64,000 nt of DNA from Fluviispira multicolorata (GTDB taxonomy: Bacteria; Bdellovibrionota_B; Oligoflexia; Silvanigrellales; Silvanigrellaceae), in assembly GCF_009208585.1 (NCBI RefSeq), contig NZ_WFLN01000004.1, positions 434,001 to 498,000 of the forward strand, in the 5' to 3' direction. This document shows, one piece after another, positions 43,568 to 52,191 of the stretch (positions within the stretch are counted from its first letter, which is position 1; each line of letters begins with the position of its first letter). The translations under genes and the position numbers were made by a program. The notes below the pieces were generated by a model. It was not told where the DNA came from and did no database searches. It saw only the letters and a program-made list of their open reading frames with translations.

Positions 43568-45838
43568 TTAGTTATTATTAATTCCATTTGCAGGTTTCCA
43601 TCTTTTTAAAAGCAAAGCATTTGAGATCACACTCACACTGCTCACAGCCATGGCTGCTCCTGCAACCATGGGGTTTAGCAAGCCCATGGCAGCTAAAGGA
43701 ATTCCAATTATATTATAAATAAATGCCCAAAAAAGATTTTGACGAATTTTCTGAAATGTTTTTTTTGAAATATCAATTGCGTCTGGAATCAATAAAGGAT
43801 CACCTCTCAAAAGAGTAATACCCGATGCATGCATTGCAGCATCGGTTCCAGTTGACATTGCAATCCCTATATCCGCAGCAACCAATGCAGGAGCGTCATT
43901 TATTCCATCTCCAACCATTGCAACTATTGTATTAGTTGATTTTATTTGTGTAATAAATGCGGCTTTTCCCTCAGGAAGAATATTTGAATAGAAGCGATCG
44001 ATATTTAGTTGCTTTGCAATTGACTGAGCGCTCCCAGCATTGTCTCCTGTCAACAGAATAGTTCTAATACCTAATTTTTGCAGACTTGCAATACATTCTT
44101 TTGCACTGCTTTTTAAGCTGTCACTAAATGATAAAAGTCCTTTTAATTTGCAAGAATCAGTATCTTTTTCAAATAAATAAGAAATACTTTCTCCTTCAGA
44201 AGAAAATTTTTGTGCTGCAAGTATTAAATCTTTATTAATATCAACATTATATTCTTTAAGAAGTTGTTCGCTACCTAAGTAATAATTTTTGCCTTCAATG
44301 GTTGCAGAAATTCCTTTTCCTAATAGAGCTTGAATATTTGTAATTTTTGGAATTTGAATTTCATTTTCTTTAGCCGCAATTAAAATAGCTTTTGCTAAGG
44401 GATGCTCACTGCCAGTTTGGAGTGCAGCAGATACTTTTAATAATTCATTTTCTGAAATTTGGAATGGTAACAGATGTGTTAACTTCGGTTTTCCTACCGT
44501 AAGGGTGCCTGTTTTATCAAAGGCAATAATATTAATTGAATATGCTAATTCAAGAGCTTCAGCATCTTTAATTAATATTCCATGTTTAGCTGCAACTCCT
44601 GTCCCAACCATAATGGAAGTCGGTGTTGCTAATCCAAGGGCGCATGGACATGCGATGATCAATACAGCGACTGTATTTAATATTGCCTTTTCCCAATTTC
44701 CACTGAAAATACCCCAAAATAGAAGAGTTAAAAGTCCTATTATTAAAATGATAGGTACAAATATTGAACTAACTTTGTCTACAAGCTTTTGAATGGGAGC
44801 TTTTGCAGCTTGCGCACTTTCTACAAGACGAATAATTCGAGCAAGTGTGCCTTCAACTCCGATAGCAGTTGTAGTGACTTTAATGAATCCATTTCCATTT
44901 ATTGATCCGCCTGTCACTTTATTTCCTGTTACTTTATCTACAGGAAGGCTTTCTCCCGTAATGAGTGATTCATCAACTTGAGTAAAACCTTCAATTATAT
45001 TTCCATCGACTGGTATTTTTTCTCCTGGTTTAACAAGAACGATATCTTTTATTTTAACAAAATGAATAGATATTTCCTGTTCTTCTCCATTTCGTAATAC
45101 TCTTGCTATGTCAGGACGTAGGGATTGCAGAGCCCGAATGGCTGCGCTTGTTTTTTTCTTGGCACGGGCTTCAAGCCATTTTCCAAAAAGAATCAATGTG
45201 ATTATTACAGCAGAGCTTTCAAAATAGAGATGCAAAACTCCCCCAGAATTTTGCATTGAATTTACAATCATTTGATAAACACTCATGCAATATGCTGCAG
45301 AAGTGCCCAGAGCGACTAGAACATCCATATTTGCTGATTTTGCACGCATTGCTTTCCAAGTCGAAATATAAAAACGACCTCCAAAATAAAATTGAATAAA
45401 AGTTGCAAGTGCAAGTTGTAACCAAGCATTTAGCATCCAGTGAATAGAAAAAGGAATAAGTAACATTGGCAATACAAGAGGAAAGGAGATTAAAGCTGAA
45501 ATTATGACTTTCCAAGTCTCATTTCCTTTTTGCAATTTATCAATGCGAGAATTTTCATTCGTATTTATTTCAACTGAAGAGGCCTTATATCCTGCTTTTT
45601 CAACTGCAGATATAATAGTTGTCTTTTTTACATTTTTATGTAATGATATCAGAGCTTTTTCAGTTGCCAGGTTAACTGAAGCATCAATAATACCAGGAAC
45701 AGATTTTATTGCTTTTTCAACATGATTTACGCATGAAGCACAGTTCATTCCCTCAATATTAAGTTCTATTTCAAAAGTTTCATCTACATTTTTCAGTGCA
45801 GACAAATTCTTATTTGTTAAATTAGACTTTTGTTGCAT
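43568..45838 (-). CDS. copA: copper-translocating P1B-type ATPase
   Basis: 756 aa from ATG 45838 (TTAGGAG upstream). One N-terminal heavy-metal-associated domain with GMNCASCVNHVEKA. Then eight membrane helices, TGES in the A-domain (DESLITGESLPV), the CPC metal site in ACPCALGLATPTS, the phosphorylated Asp in FDKTGTLTVGKP, GSEHPLAKAI in the N-domain, and GDGINDAPAL. The C-terminal membrane helix has AMAVSSVSVISNALLLKRWK, the Met-Ser-type Cu(I) site of CopA. Exports Cu(I) to the periplasm, where the multicopper oxidase encoded 0.9 kb away could act. Confidence 0.94.
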   Translation of the reverse strand: MQQKSNLTNKNLSALKNVDETFEIELNIEGMNCASCVNHVEKAIKSVPGIIDASVNLATEKALISLHKNVKKTTIISAVEKAGYKASSVEINTNENSRIDKLQKGNETWKVIISALISFPLVLPMLLIPFSIHWMLNAWLQLALATFIQFYFGGRFYISTWKAMRAKSANMDVLVALGTSAAYCMSVYQMIVNSMQNSGGVLHLYFESSAVIITLILFGKWLEARAKKKTSAAIRALQSLRPDIARVLRNGEEQEISIHFVKIKDIVLVKPGEKIPVDGNIIEGFTQVDESLITGESLPVDKVTGNKVTGGSINGNGFIKVTTTAIGVEGTLARIIRLVESAQAAKAPIQKLVDKVSSIFVPIILIIGLLTLLFWGIFSGNWEKAILNTVAVLIIACPCALGLATPTSIMVGTGVAAKHGILIKDAEALELAYSINIIAFDKTGTLTVGKPKLTHLLPFQISENELLKVSAALQTGSEHPLAKAILIAAKENEIQIPKITNIQALLGKGISATIEGKNYYLGSEQLLKEYNVDINKDLILAAQKFSSEGESISYLFEKDTDSCKLKGLLSFSDSLKSSAKECIASLQKLGIRTILLTGDNAGSAQSIAKQLNIDRFYSNILPEGKAAFITQIKSTNTIVAMVGDGINDAPALVAADIGIAMSTGTDAAMHASGITLLRGDPLLIPDAIDISKKTFQKIRQNLFWAFIYNIIGIPLAAMGLLNPMVAGAAMAVSSVSVISNALLLKRWKPANGINNN

Positions 45839-45968
45839 AAATTCTCCTAAAAAAGATTTAAATAGCAATCACTCTTTAGTACTGTTATTTTAGGATGAAG
45901 TACACCGCTTATACATAAATTGGTCAATGCTTTTTATAACAATTTCAAAAAATGGGATATTTTCTAAT

Positions 45969-46751
45969 ATGCAAAATAAATTGTTTTCAGTAAAAAATAA
46001 AAAAATTCTTATAACAGGTGCTTCTTCTGGGCTTGGTCGTCATTATGCTCTAACTTTAGCAAATGCAGGAGCATTTGTAATTGTATGCGGAAGAAGAGAG
46101 CAATTGTTAAATGAAGTTGTTAATGAAATTAAAGCAAATAATGGTAAAGCAAAAATGCTTATATTAGATGTGACAAAATTCAAAGAATCTGAAGAAAAAT
46201 TAAAAGAATTATATTCTCAAATTGAAGGAGTGGATATTCTTATTAATAACGCTGGGTGCACTGCAAGAGTTAAACGTCCAATATTAGATGTAACTTTAGA
46301 AGATTGGGATGAAATTATAGATACAAATTTAAAGTCAGTTTGGAATATTTCAAATATAACTGCAAAATATATGCATAAATATTCCATCAAAGGAAGTATT
46401 ATTAATATCTCTTCAACAGTAGCAAATAGAGCGCGTATAGGCAATTCAATTTATGGAATCTCTAAATCCGCTGTTGTTTCTTTAACACAAAAATTAGCAT
46501 TAGAATACGCTCAATTTGGTATCCGAGTGAATGCAATTGCACCCGGTTTTTTTGAAACAGATATAAACTCTGCATTTGTTAAATCAGAAGCTGGACAAGA
46601 ACTTTTAAAAAGATCAATTCCAGTTGCACGTAAAGGTGAATTTGACGAATTGAACGGTGCCTTGTTCTTGTTTGCTTCAAATGCATCAACTTATATCACT
46701 GGTGAGTGTTTATTTGTAGATGGAGGCTATATCATAAACTCAATCGTTTAA
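45969..46751 (+). CDS. short-chain dehydrogenase/reductase
   Basis: 260 aa from ATG 45969 (a start at 45927 is possible; ribosome-binding site weak for both). NAD(P) motif TGASSGLGRHYA, NNAGC, catalytic Ser in INISSTVANRAR, and Tyr/Lys in YGISKSAV. ALEYAQFGIRVNAIAPGFFETD and the C-terminal ITGECLFVDGG are typical of FabG-like SDRs. Substrate unknown. It ends 18 bp before the multicopper oxidase start, so the two are probably co-transcribed. Confidence 0.88.
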   Translation: MQNKLFSVKNKKILITGASSGLGRHYALTLANAGAFVIVCGRREQLLNEVVNEIKANNGKAKMLILDVTKFKESEEKLKELYSQIEGVDILINNAGCTARVKRPILDVTLEDWDEIIDTNLKSVWNISNITAKYMHKYSIKGSIINISSTVANRARIGNSIYGISKSAVVSLTQKLALEYAQFGIRVNAIAPGFFETDINSAFVKSEAGQELLKRSIPVARKGEFDELNGALFLFASNASTYITGECLFVDGGYIINSIV

Positions 46752-46768
46752 TATTTGAGGTTGAACAT

Positions 46769-48325
46769 ATGAATGAATTGAATTTTAAAAAAGCCGTTTT
46801 CTTATTATCATTTTTAATAGTGAATCCAGTTTTTTCTGAAAAGACTCATGATCACCATGAAAATTCTTCATTGCTTAATAAGAGTGATAATGAAGAGTTT
46901 TCTAAATCAACAGAAGGACTTCCATTTGTCAAAAAAACTGAAAGTATTCAATTAAAAGATGGACAAAATTTCACTTTGATTGCAAGCGAAGTAAAGCAGA
47001 AAATTGGTGGCAAAATAATTAAGCGGTATGCATATAATGGAAGTATTCCTGGTCCTATTCTTGAGATTCAAAAAGGCGCAAAAATTAATATCAAATTTAT
47101 AAATAAAACAGAAACTGATCAAACCCTTCATTCACATGGCTTACGCTTAGATTATCGTTTTGATGGGGCGGTTGGTTTAGGACAAAAAGCGCCTGTTAAA
47201 CCAGGAGAATCTTTTGATTATAAACTTACATTTCCTGATGCAGGTGTTTACTGGTATCATCCACATATTCGAGAAGATTATTCTCAAAATATGGGCTTAT
47301 ATGGTAATTTTATTGTAAAACAAGAAAGTGAAAAAAGAATTTTACAGGTAAATAAAATAATACCTCTCATGTTAAGTGATTATTTATTAGATCCAAAAGC
47401 CCAGCCTTTCTATAAAAATAGAGCGAATTATGCTGCAATGGGACGTTTTGGAAATATTTTACTTATAAATGGAGTTGATAATTACAAAGAAAAAATAAAT
47501 GAAGGTGATGTTATTCGATTTTATCTTACCAATACGGCAAATACAAGAACATTTAATTTTAAGATACCAAATGCAAAAATAAAATTAGTTGCAGCCGATG
47601 CAAGCCCTTATGTGCAACAACAGTGGATTGATAATATAACTATTTCTCCATCAGAACGTTATACAATAGATGTTCTTTTTAAAAATAAAGGAACTTATAA
47701 TATTCAAAATTCAACTCCAGAAAAAAGTCAGAATTTTGGAATAATTATTGTCGGAAATAATAAATCTGAGATTTCTTATGAAAAGAATTTCTTACAGTTA
47801 AAAGAAAATAAAGAACTTAAGAATGAAATAAGTTCTATCTCAAAATATTTTGATAAAAAGGTTGATAAGCAGTTAAAAATTTCTGTTGATATGAAAATGG
47901 ATCATTCAGGACACGGAGAAAATCCTGAAATTGAATGGGAAGACAATATGCCCACAATGAATTCTTTTATGACTTCAAAAGATGTCACTTGGCAACTTAT
48001 AGATCTAGAAACCAACAAAATAAATATGGATGTAAATTGGATTTTTAAAAAAGGGCAATATTATAAAATAAGAATATTTAATGATCCAAATTCAAAACAT
48101 CCCATGCAACATCCAATTCATTTTCATGGACAAAAATTTTTAGTGTTGTCTGATAATAACGTTAAAAATCCAAATTTGGCTTGGAAAGATACATTTTTAG
48201 TTAAAACGGGTCATACTGTGGATATATTATTAGAAGCTTCAAATATAGGAAAATGGATGGCTCATTGTCATATTGCTGAGCATTTAACAGCTGCTATGAT
48301 GATAGGATTTAAAGTTGAAAATTGA
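46769..48325 (+). CDS. multicopper oxidase, periplasmic
   Basis: 518 aa from ATG 46769 (GAGG 8 bp upstream). Signal peptide ending near VFSEK, followed by a His-rich stretch. All four copper-binding segments are present: TLHSHGLRL, YWYHPHIRED, HPMQHPIHFHGQ, and AHCHIAEHLTAAMM with the type-1 Cys and axial Met. A Met/His stretch (MKMDHSGHGENP) around residue 370 may bind extra copper as in CueO/CopA oxidases. Probably oxidises Cu(I) or phenolics in the periplasm. Neighbours copper ATPase and SodC. Confidence 0.9.
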   Translation: MNELNFKKAVFLLSFLIVNPVFSEKTHDHHENSSLLNKSDNEEFSKSTEGLPFVKKTESIQLKDGQNFTLIASEVKQKIGGKIIKRYAYNGSIPGPILEIQKGAKINIKFINKTETDQTLHSHGLRLDYRFDGAVGLGQKAPVKPGESFDYKLTFPDAGVYWYHPHIREDYSQNMGLYGNFIVKQESEKRILQVNKIIPLMLSDYLLDPKAQPFYKNRANYAAMGRFGNILLINGVDNYKEKINEGDVIRFYLTNTANTRTFNFKIPNAKIKLVAADASPYVQQQWIDNITISPSERYTIDVLFKNKGTYNIQNSTPEKSQNFGIIIVGNNKSEISYEKNFLQLKENKELKNEISSISKYFDKKVDKQLKISVDMKMDHSGHGENPEIEWEDNMPTMNSFMTSKDVTWQLIDLETNKINMDVNWIFKKGQYYKIRIFNDPNSKHPMQHPIHFHGQKFLVLSDNNVKNPNLAWKDTFLVKTGHTVDILLEASNIGKWMAHCHIAEHLTAAMMIGFKVEN

Positions 48326-48326
48326 T

Positions 48327-50369
48327 TTAAATCATGTTTTTTATTAAATAATTATCTTGTTTTAAAGAATCCACATGGGGAGAAATAATTTTCCAAGCAC
48401 GTAGTGTTTCTGCAACTCCCCAAGCTTGCGCAATACAACCACGAGCTTGGTAAGGGGAATCTCCATCAAATATTTCACTGATAAAACCAACTCCGGATTC
48501 ATTTAAATGTTTTGCAAGTGGTTCAACAAAGCCAAGAGCAACAGAAGCATTGTGTGTTACATTAAAATAGGCAATAGCATAAACCCCAAGTAACCAGCTC
48601 CAAGATGTGCCTTGATGATAAGAAGCATCTCTTGTAAAGTGATCACCAATATATTTTCCTTTGTAATTTGCTGAGTCTTTTGCAAGACTGCGTAATCCAT
48701 AAAGGGTAAGAAGTTTTTTTCCACAGATATCAATTATAGATTTTTTTTGAAATGAATTTAAAGGACAAAAAGGCAATGACAAGGCTATGATTTGGTTTGG
48801 GCGTAAACTGTTATCGTTGCCTTCGGGAGAGTCAATAACATCATAGCAATATTGAAGATTATCATCCCAATACTTTATAAAATTAAGTTCAATTTTTTCT
48901 GATAATTCAAAATAAAATTCATTTTTTATGTTAAGAATTTTAGAATACTCAATCATATTTTTTAAAGCATTGTACCAAAGTGCATTGACTTCTATGGGTT
49001 TTCCAATGCGTTCTGTAAAAACAACATTATTTGCTTTTGCATCCATCCAAGTTAATTGTAGACCTTTTTCTCCTGCATAAATAAGGCCATCTTTAATATC
49101 ACACTTAATATTAAAGCGTGTTCCTTTAAAATAGGAGTCAATAATTTCTTTAAGAACAGGGTAAATATATTTTAAAAACTTTATATCATTTGTATACTTA
49201 AAATAGTTTGCAATGGCTTCAATATACCATAATGTTGCATCTACTGTATTGTATTCAGGTGTTTCTCCATAATCAGAAAATCGATTAGGAATCATTCCTT
49301 GATCGAGATATTTTGCATAATTTTCTAAAATTGATTTCGCAATTGAATATTGCCCTGTGGCGCAACACAATCCAGGTAGACTGATCATTGTATCTCTGCC
49401 CCAATCACCAAACCAATGATAGCCAGCTAAAATGCTTTTTGAATCGGAATCATTTTGGTTCTCACGCTTAACGATAAAATGTTCGGCTGAATAAAGTATT
49501 TGAGAGATCCATTGAGGTGTGAAATTATTTTGAGAAAATTTAAATAAATTCTTCTTATTTTTTTCTTTAATTTTTGTTAAAATATAATTGGGATTATTAT
49601 TAAAACTATCCTCAGTGCTTAAAATAATATGAGCTTCTTTTTTTTCTTGACTTAAATTTGTCGTAAAAATTGTCGCACATTTATGATTTTCAATAAAATC
49701 AAAACCTCTCTCTTTTTCTGCATCTAACTGATAGTTAAAATATAATATATCGCTTTCAAGAATATTTTCAAAATCTGAATATGCCGAGAATAATAATTCA
49801 TTTTTTTGATCAAGAAAATGAATATGTCCATTTTCGTACCGAGATATAATATTGATATCTTTATTCAGTGCGTGAAAATCTCTGTTATTTACAAAAAGTT
49901 TACTGGTTATCAAAACATTTTTATCTATAAAATCATTTAATATTTTATAAGTAATATAAAATGTATTTTTTTCAAATTCAAAGAAGTATTTTTTTTCAAG
50001 CAACAGTTCATTGCATTTATAGTGCCATGTTGGGACATCATCATCTAAATAAAAACTTTCAATATGCTGATATCCTTTTGGAAAGAGTTCTTCACTGCCT
50101 TCCCATTTATTTGAGCTTAATAAAAACTTATTACCAGAATACTCTATTTCTTCTTCTATTTTACTAACATAAAGGACTCTACCTAACGGAGGTTTTTTAG
50201 CAATTACAAAAAGTCCATGGTAGCGGCGCGTGAGAATACTTGATAATGTGCCTGAGGCATAGCTTCCTAAGCCATTTGTTACGAGCCATTCTCTATTTAT
50301 ATCTTGATTTATTTGTTCTTTATTTAAAGAAATAAAGTTAATAGATGTTTTAAAGTGATTTGGGGACAT
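48327..50369 (-). CDS. amylo-alpha-1,6-glucosidase (archaeal-type glycogen debranching enzyme, GH133-like)
   Basis: 680 aa. The N-terminal domain has REWLVTNGLGSYASGTLS and TRRYHGLFVI, the start signature of this family. The C-terminal (alpha/alpha)6 catalytic domain has GYHWFGDWGRDTMISLPGL (about 305-323), PNRFSDYGETPEYNTVDATLW and LTWMDAK. Hydrolyses alpha-1,6 branches in glycogen or related glucans in the cytoplasm. Stands alone among minus-strand genes; no other glycogen genes in the window. Confidence 0.88.
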   Translation of the reverse strand: MSPNHFKTSINFISLNKEQINQDINREWLVTNGLGSYASGTLSSILTRRYHGLFVIAKKPPLGRVLYVSKIEEEIEYSGNKFLLSSNKWEGSEELFPKGYQHIESFYLDDDVPTWHYKCNELLLEKKYFFEFEKNTFYITYKILNDFIDKNVLITSKLFVNNRDFHALNKDINIISRYENGHIHFLDQKNELLFSAYSDFENILESDILYFNYQLDAEKERGFDFIENHKCATIFTTNLSQEKKEAHIILSTEDSFNNNPNYILTKIKEKNKKNLFKFSQNNFTPQWISQILYSAEHFIVKRENQNDSDSKSILAGYHWFGDWGRDTMISLPGLCCATGQYSIAKSILENYAKYLDQGMIPNRFSDYGETPEYNTVDATLWYIEAIANYFKYTNDIKFLKYIYPVLKEIIDSYFKGTRFNIKCDIKDGLIYAGEKGLQLTWMDAKANNVVFTERIGKPIEVNALWYNALKNMIEYSKILNIKNEFYFELSEKIELNFIKYWDDNLQYCYDVIDSPEGNDNSLRPNQIIALSLPFCPLNSFQKKSIIDICGKKLLTLYGLRSLAKDSANYKGKYIGDHFTRDASYHQGTSWSWLLGVYAIAYFNVTHNASVALGFVEPLAKHLNESGVGFISEIFDGDSPYQARGCIAQAWGVAETLRAWKIISPHVDSLKQDNYLIKNMI

Positions 50370-50439
50370 ATTTTTTCCTATATAATAAAAGATAAGTTTA
50401 TTATAAGTTACTTTTTATTATTTGTCCCGATTTTGTATT

Positions 50440-50991
50440 TTAGTCTTTAATGACACCGCAAAGAATTCTTTTACCCGCATTTCCTGCAGGAGCTGTTTTT
50501 TCATCATCTTTATTAGCATGAATGACTAGAGCACGACCAATAAGAGAATATTTATTTTCTTCACTTAATGTAAGAGCAGGAGATTTTATAATGATTTTAA
50601 TATTAGCATTACCAGATTCATCTGATATAATATTGCCAAGATCACCTGCGTGTTGATGATCATATTCACTATTTGCAATTGATTTTCCATGAGTGTGGGT
50701 TTTATCAGGATTAAAATGGCCTCCCGCTTTCATAGCTTCTAAATCGGAACAATCGCCATTTTCATGAAAGTGGAAACCATGCGTTCCATTAGGTGAGAGA
50801 CCTGAAATTTTACCCGAAATTTGAATTCCACCATTTGAAAATTCTGAAATTTGAATTTGTCCACTTGCATTTGAATTACTTTTACCTTCTAATTTAACTT
50901 TTACAGTCTTATCAATATCATCTTTTGATGAAGTTTGACAACCAACAAGAGTTGTTAAAGTGATAAAACTAAAAATAAGTGCTAGCTTCAT
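50440..50991 (-). CDS. sodC: Cu/Zn superoxide dismutase, lipoprotein form
   Basis: 183 aa. Signal peptide with lipobox LVGC (Cys18), so membrane-anchored in the periplasm. Metal ligands: HGFHFHENGDC (two Cu His), GGHFNPDKTHTHG and DHQHAGDLGN (bridging and Zn His plus Asp), and ALVIHANKDD. The structural disulfide uses Cys in NGDC and in RILCGVI. Removes periplasmic superoxide. Copper cluster nearby would supply the metal. Confidence 0.93.
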   Translation of the reverse strand: MKLALIFSFITLTTLVGCQTSSKDDIDKTVKVKLEGKSNSNASGQIQISEFSNGGIQISGKISGLSPNGTHGFHFHENGDCSDLEAMKAGGHFNPDKTHTHGKSIANSEYDHQHAGDLGNIISDESGNANIKIIIKSPALTLSEENKYSLIGRALVIHANKDDEKTAPAGNAGKRILCGVIKD

Positions 50992-51017
50992 AATTTTCTC
51001 CTTTTAGCGATAAAAAA

Positions 51018-52040
51018 TTAAATTTTGTTTAAGCGCTTTTCTTTTTTTTCTTTTATTTCCATGAGAGTTGTTGAATGCATGGGCTGTGCTTTTTCTTTTG
51101 GATTTATAAATATTTTTGCGAAGGCAACTGCAATTGCTGCTTCAGAAAAACCAGTAACAATGAGATCAAGCTTTGCTGCATATTTTGCAATGTCACCCGC
51201 AGCAAAAATTCCTGGTAAATTTGTCTCCATTTTTTCATTAACACAAATTCCATTACCCACGAGTTCAAGACCCCATTCTTTTATTTTGCCTAAGGAGCTG
51301 TTAAAGCCAAACATAATAAGTGCATCATCAACTTGAATAATTTCATCTAAATCGTTTTCAATCCCTTTAATGTGAATTTTTTCTAGCTTTTCATTTCCAA
51401 GAAACTCTGTTACTTCGGAATTTAAAATAACTCGAGCATTTGTCTTTTGCAACTTAGAGACAGAATCATCGTGTGCGCGAAATTTATCGGATCGATGCAC
51501 TAAGGTCACTGATTTAGCAATATTTACAAATTCATTTGCCCAATCAAGTGCAGAATCTCCGCCTCCTGCAATAACTACGTTTCGATTTTTATAGATTGAT
51601 TTTTCAATAACAGCATAAGAGATACCTTTGTCTTCAAACTTTTCAGATCCGATAGCTTGGTGTTTTTTAGGACTATACGAACCCACTCCTGCAGCTATGA
51701 TAATAGTTTTGGCAAGATGTACATCTTTGTGAGTGGTTAACTCCCAAATACCTTCTGCATTGCGAACTAAGGATTGGGAGGTTTCATTTAAGCATATTTC
51801 TGTTTGATATGGCTTAATTTGCTCGATTAAATTATCAACTAGATCTTTTGCTAATATTTTAGGAAATCCAGCAACATCATAAATAAATTTTTCAGGATAA
51901 ACAGCTGTCAAGCGTCCGCCTAAGGCTGGCATAGAATCAACAATTTTACAGCTTGCATTGCGCATACCGGCATAAAAAGCTGCAAATAATCCGGTTGGAC
52001 CACCACCAAGAATAAGAATGTCATATACTTTTGAGCTCAT
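51018..52040 (-). CDS. ferredoxin--NADP+ reductase, thioredoxin-reductase-like type
   Basis: 340-aa flavoprotein. FAD motif ILGGGPTGLFAAFYAGMR, then DSMPALGGRLTAVYPEKFIYDVAGFP (in pieces). The NADPH motif is VIAGGGDSALDWANE and the C-terminal FAD site is GIFAAGDIA. The CxxC of thioredoxin reductase is absent, which with the YPEKFIYDVAGFP segment places it in the YumC/TrxR-like FNR group. Could supply or withdraw ferredoxin electrons, for example for Bfd. Separated from prc by a large terminator-like structure. Confidence 0.85.
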   Translation of the reverse strand: MSSKVYDILILGGGPTGLFAAFYAGMRNASCKIVDSMPALGGRLTAVYPEKFIYDVAGFPKILAKDLVDNLIEQIKPYQTEICLNETSQSLVRNAEGIWELTTHKDVHLAKTIIIAAGVGSYSPKKHQAIGSEKFEDKGISYAVIEKSIYKNRNVVIAGGGDSALDWANEFVNIAKSVTLVHRSDKFRAHDDSVSKLQKTNARVILNSEVTEFLGNEKLEKIHIKGIENDLDEIIQVDDALIMFGFNSSLGKIKEWGLELVGNGICVNEKMETNLPGIFAAGDIAKYAAKLDLIVTGFSEAAIAVAFAKIFINPKEKAQPMHSTTLMEIKEKKEKRLNKI

Positions 52041-52094
52041 TGCTATTTTCTTTCTTTTGGAAATTTTATAAAAATTAAAAGTTAAAATATAAAA

Positions 52095-52170
52095 GATGAT
52101 TCAATCTACTCTTTTTTTTTGATATTATGTTATATAAAGGATCAAGTTTCTTGAAGAGTAGAAGATTCAT
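52095..52170 (-). terminator. long imperfect stem downstream of prc
   Basis: On the minus strand GATGAATCTTCTACTCTT (52170-52153) pairs with AAGAGTAGATTGAATCATC (52113-52095), 9 bp perfect next to a near-perfect extension, and TTTTATATTTT follows. The 39-nt loop is long. It would end transcription between prc and the reductase gene. Confidence 0.5.
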
Positions 52171-52191
52171 CCTAGCCTTTAGGAATGAGAT

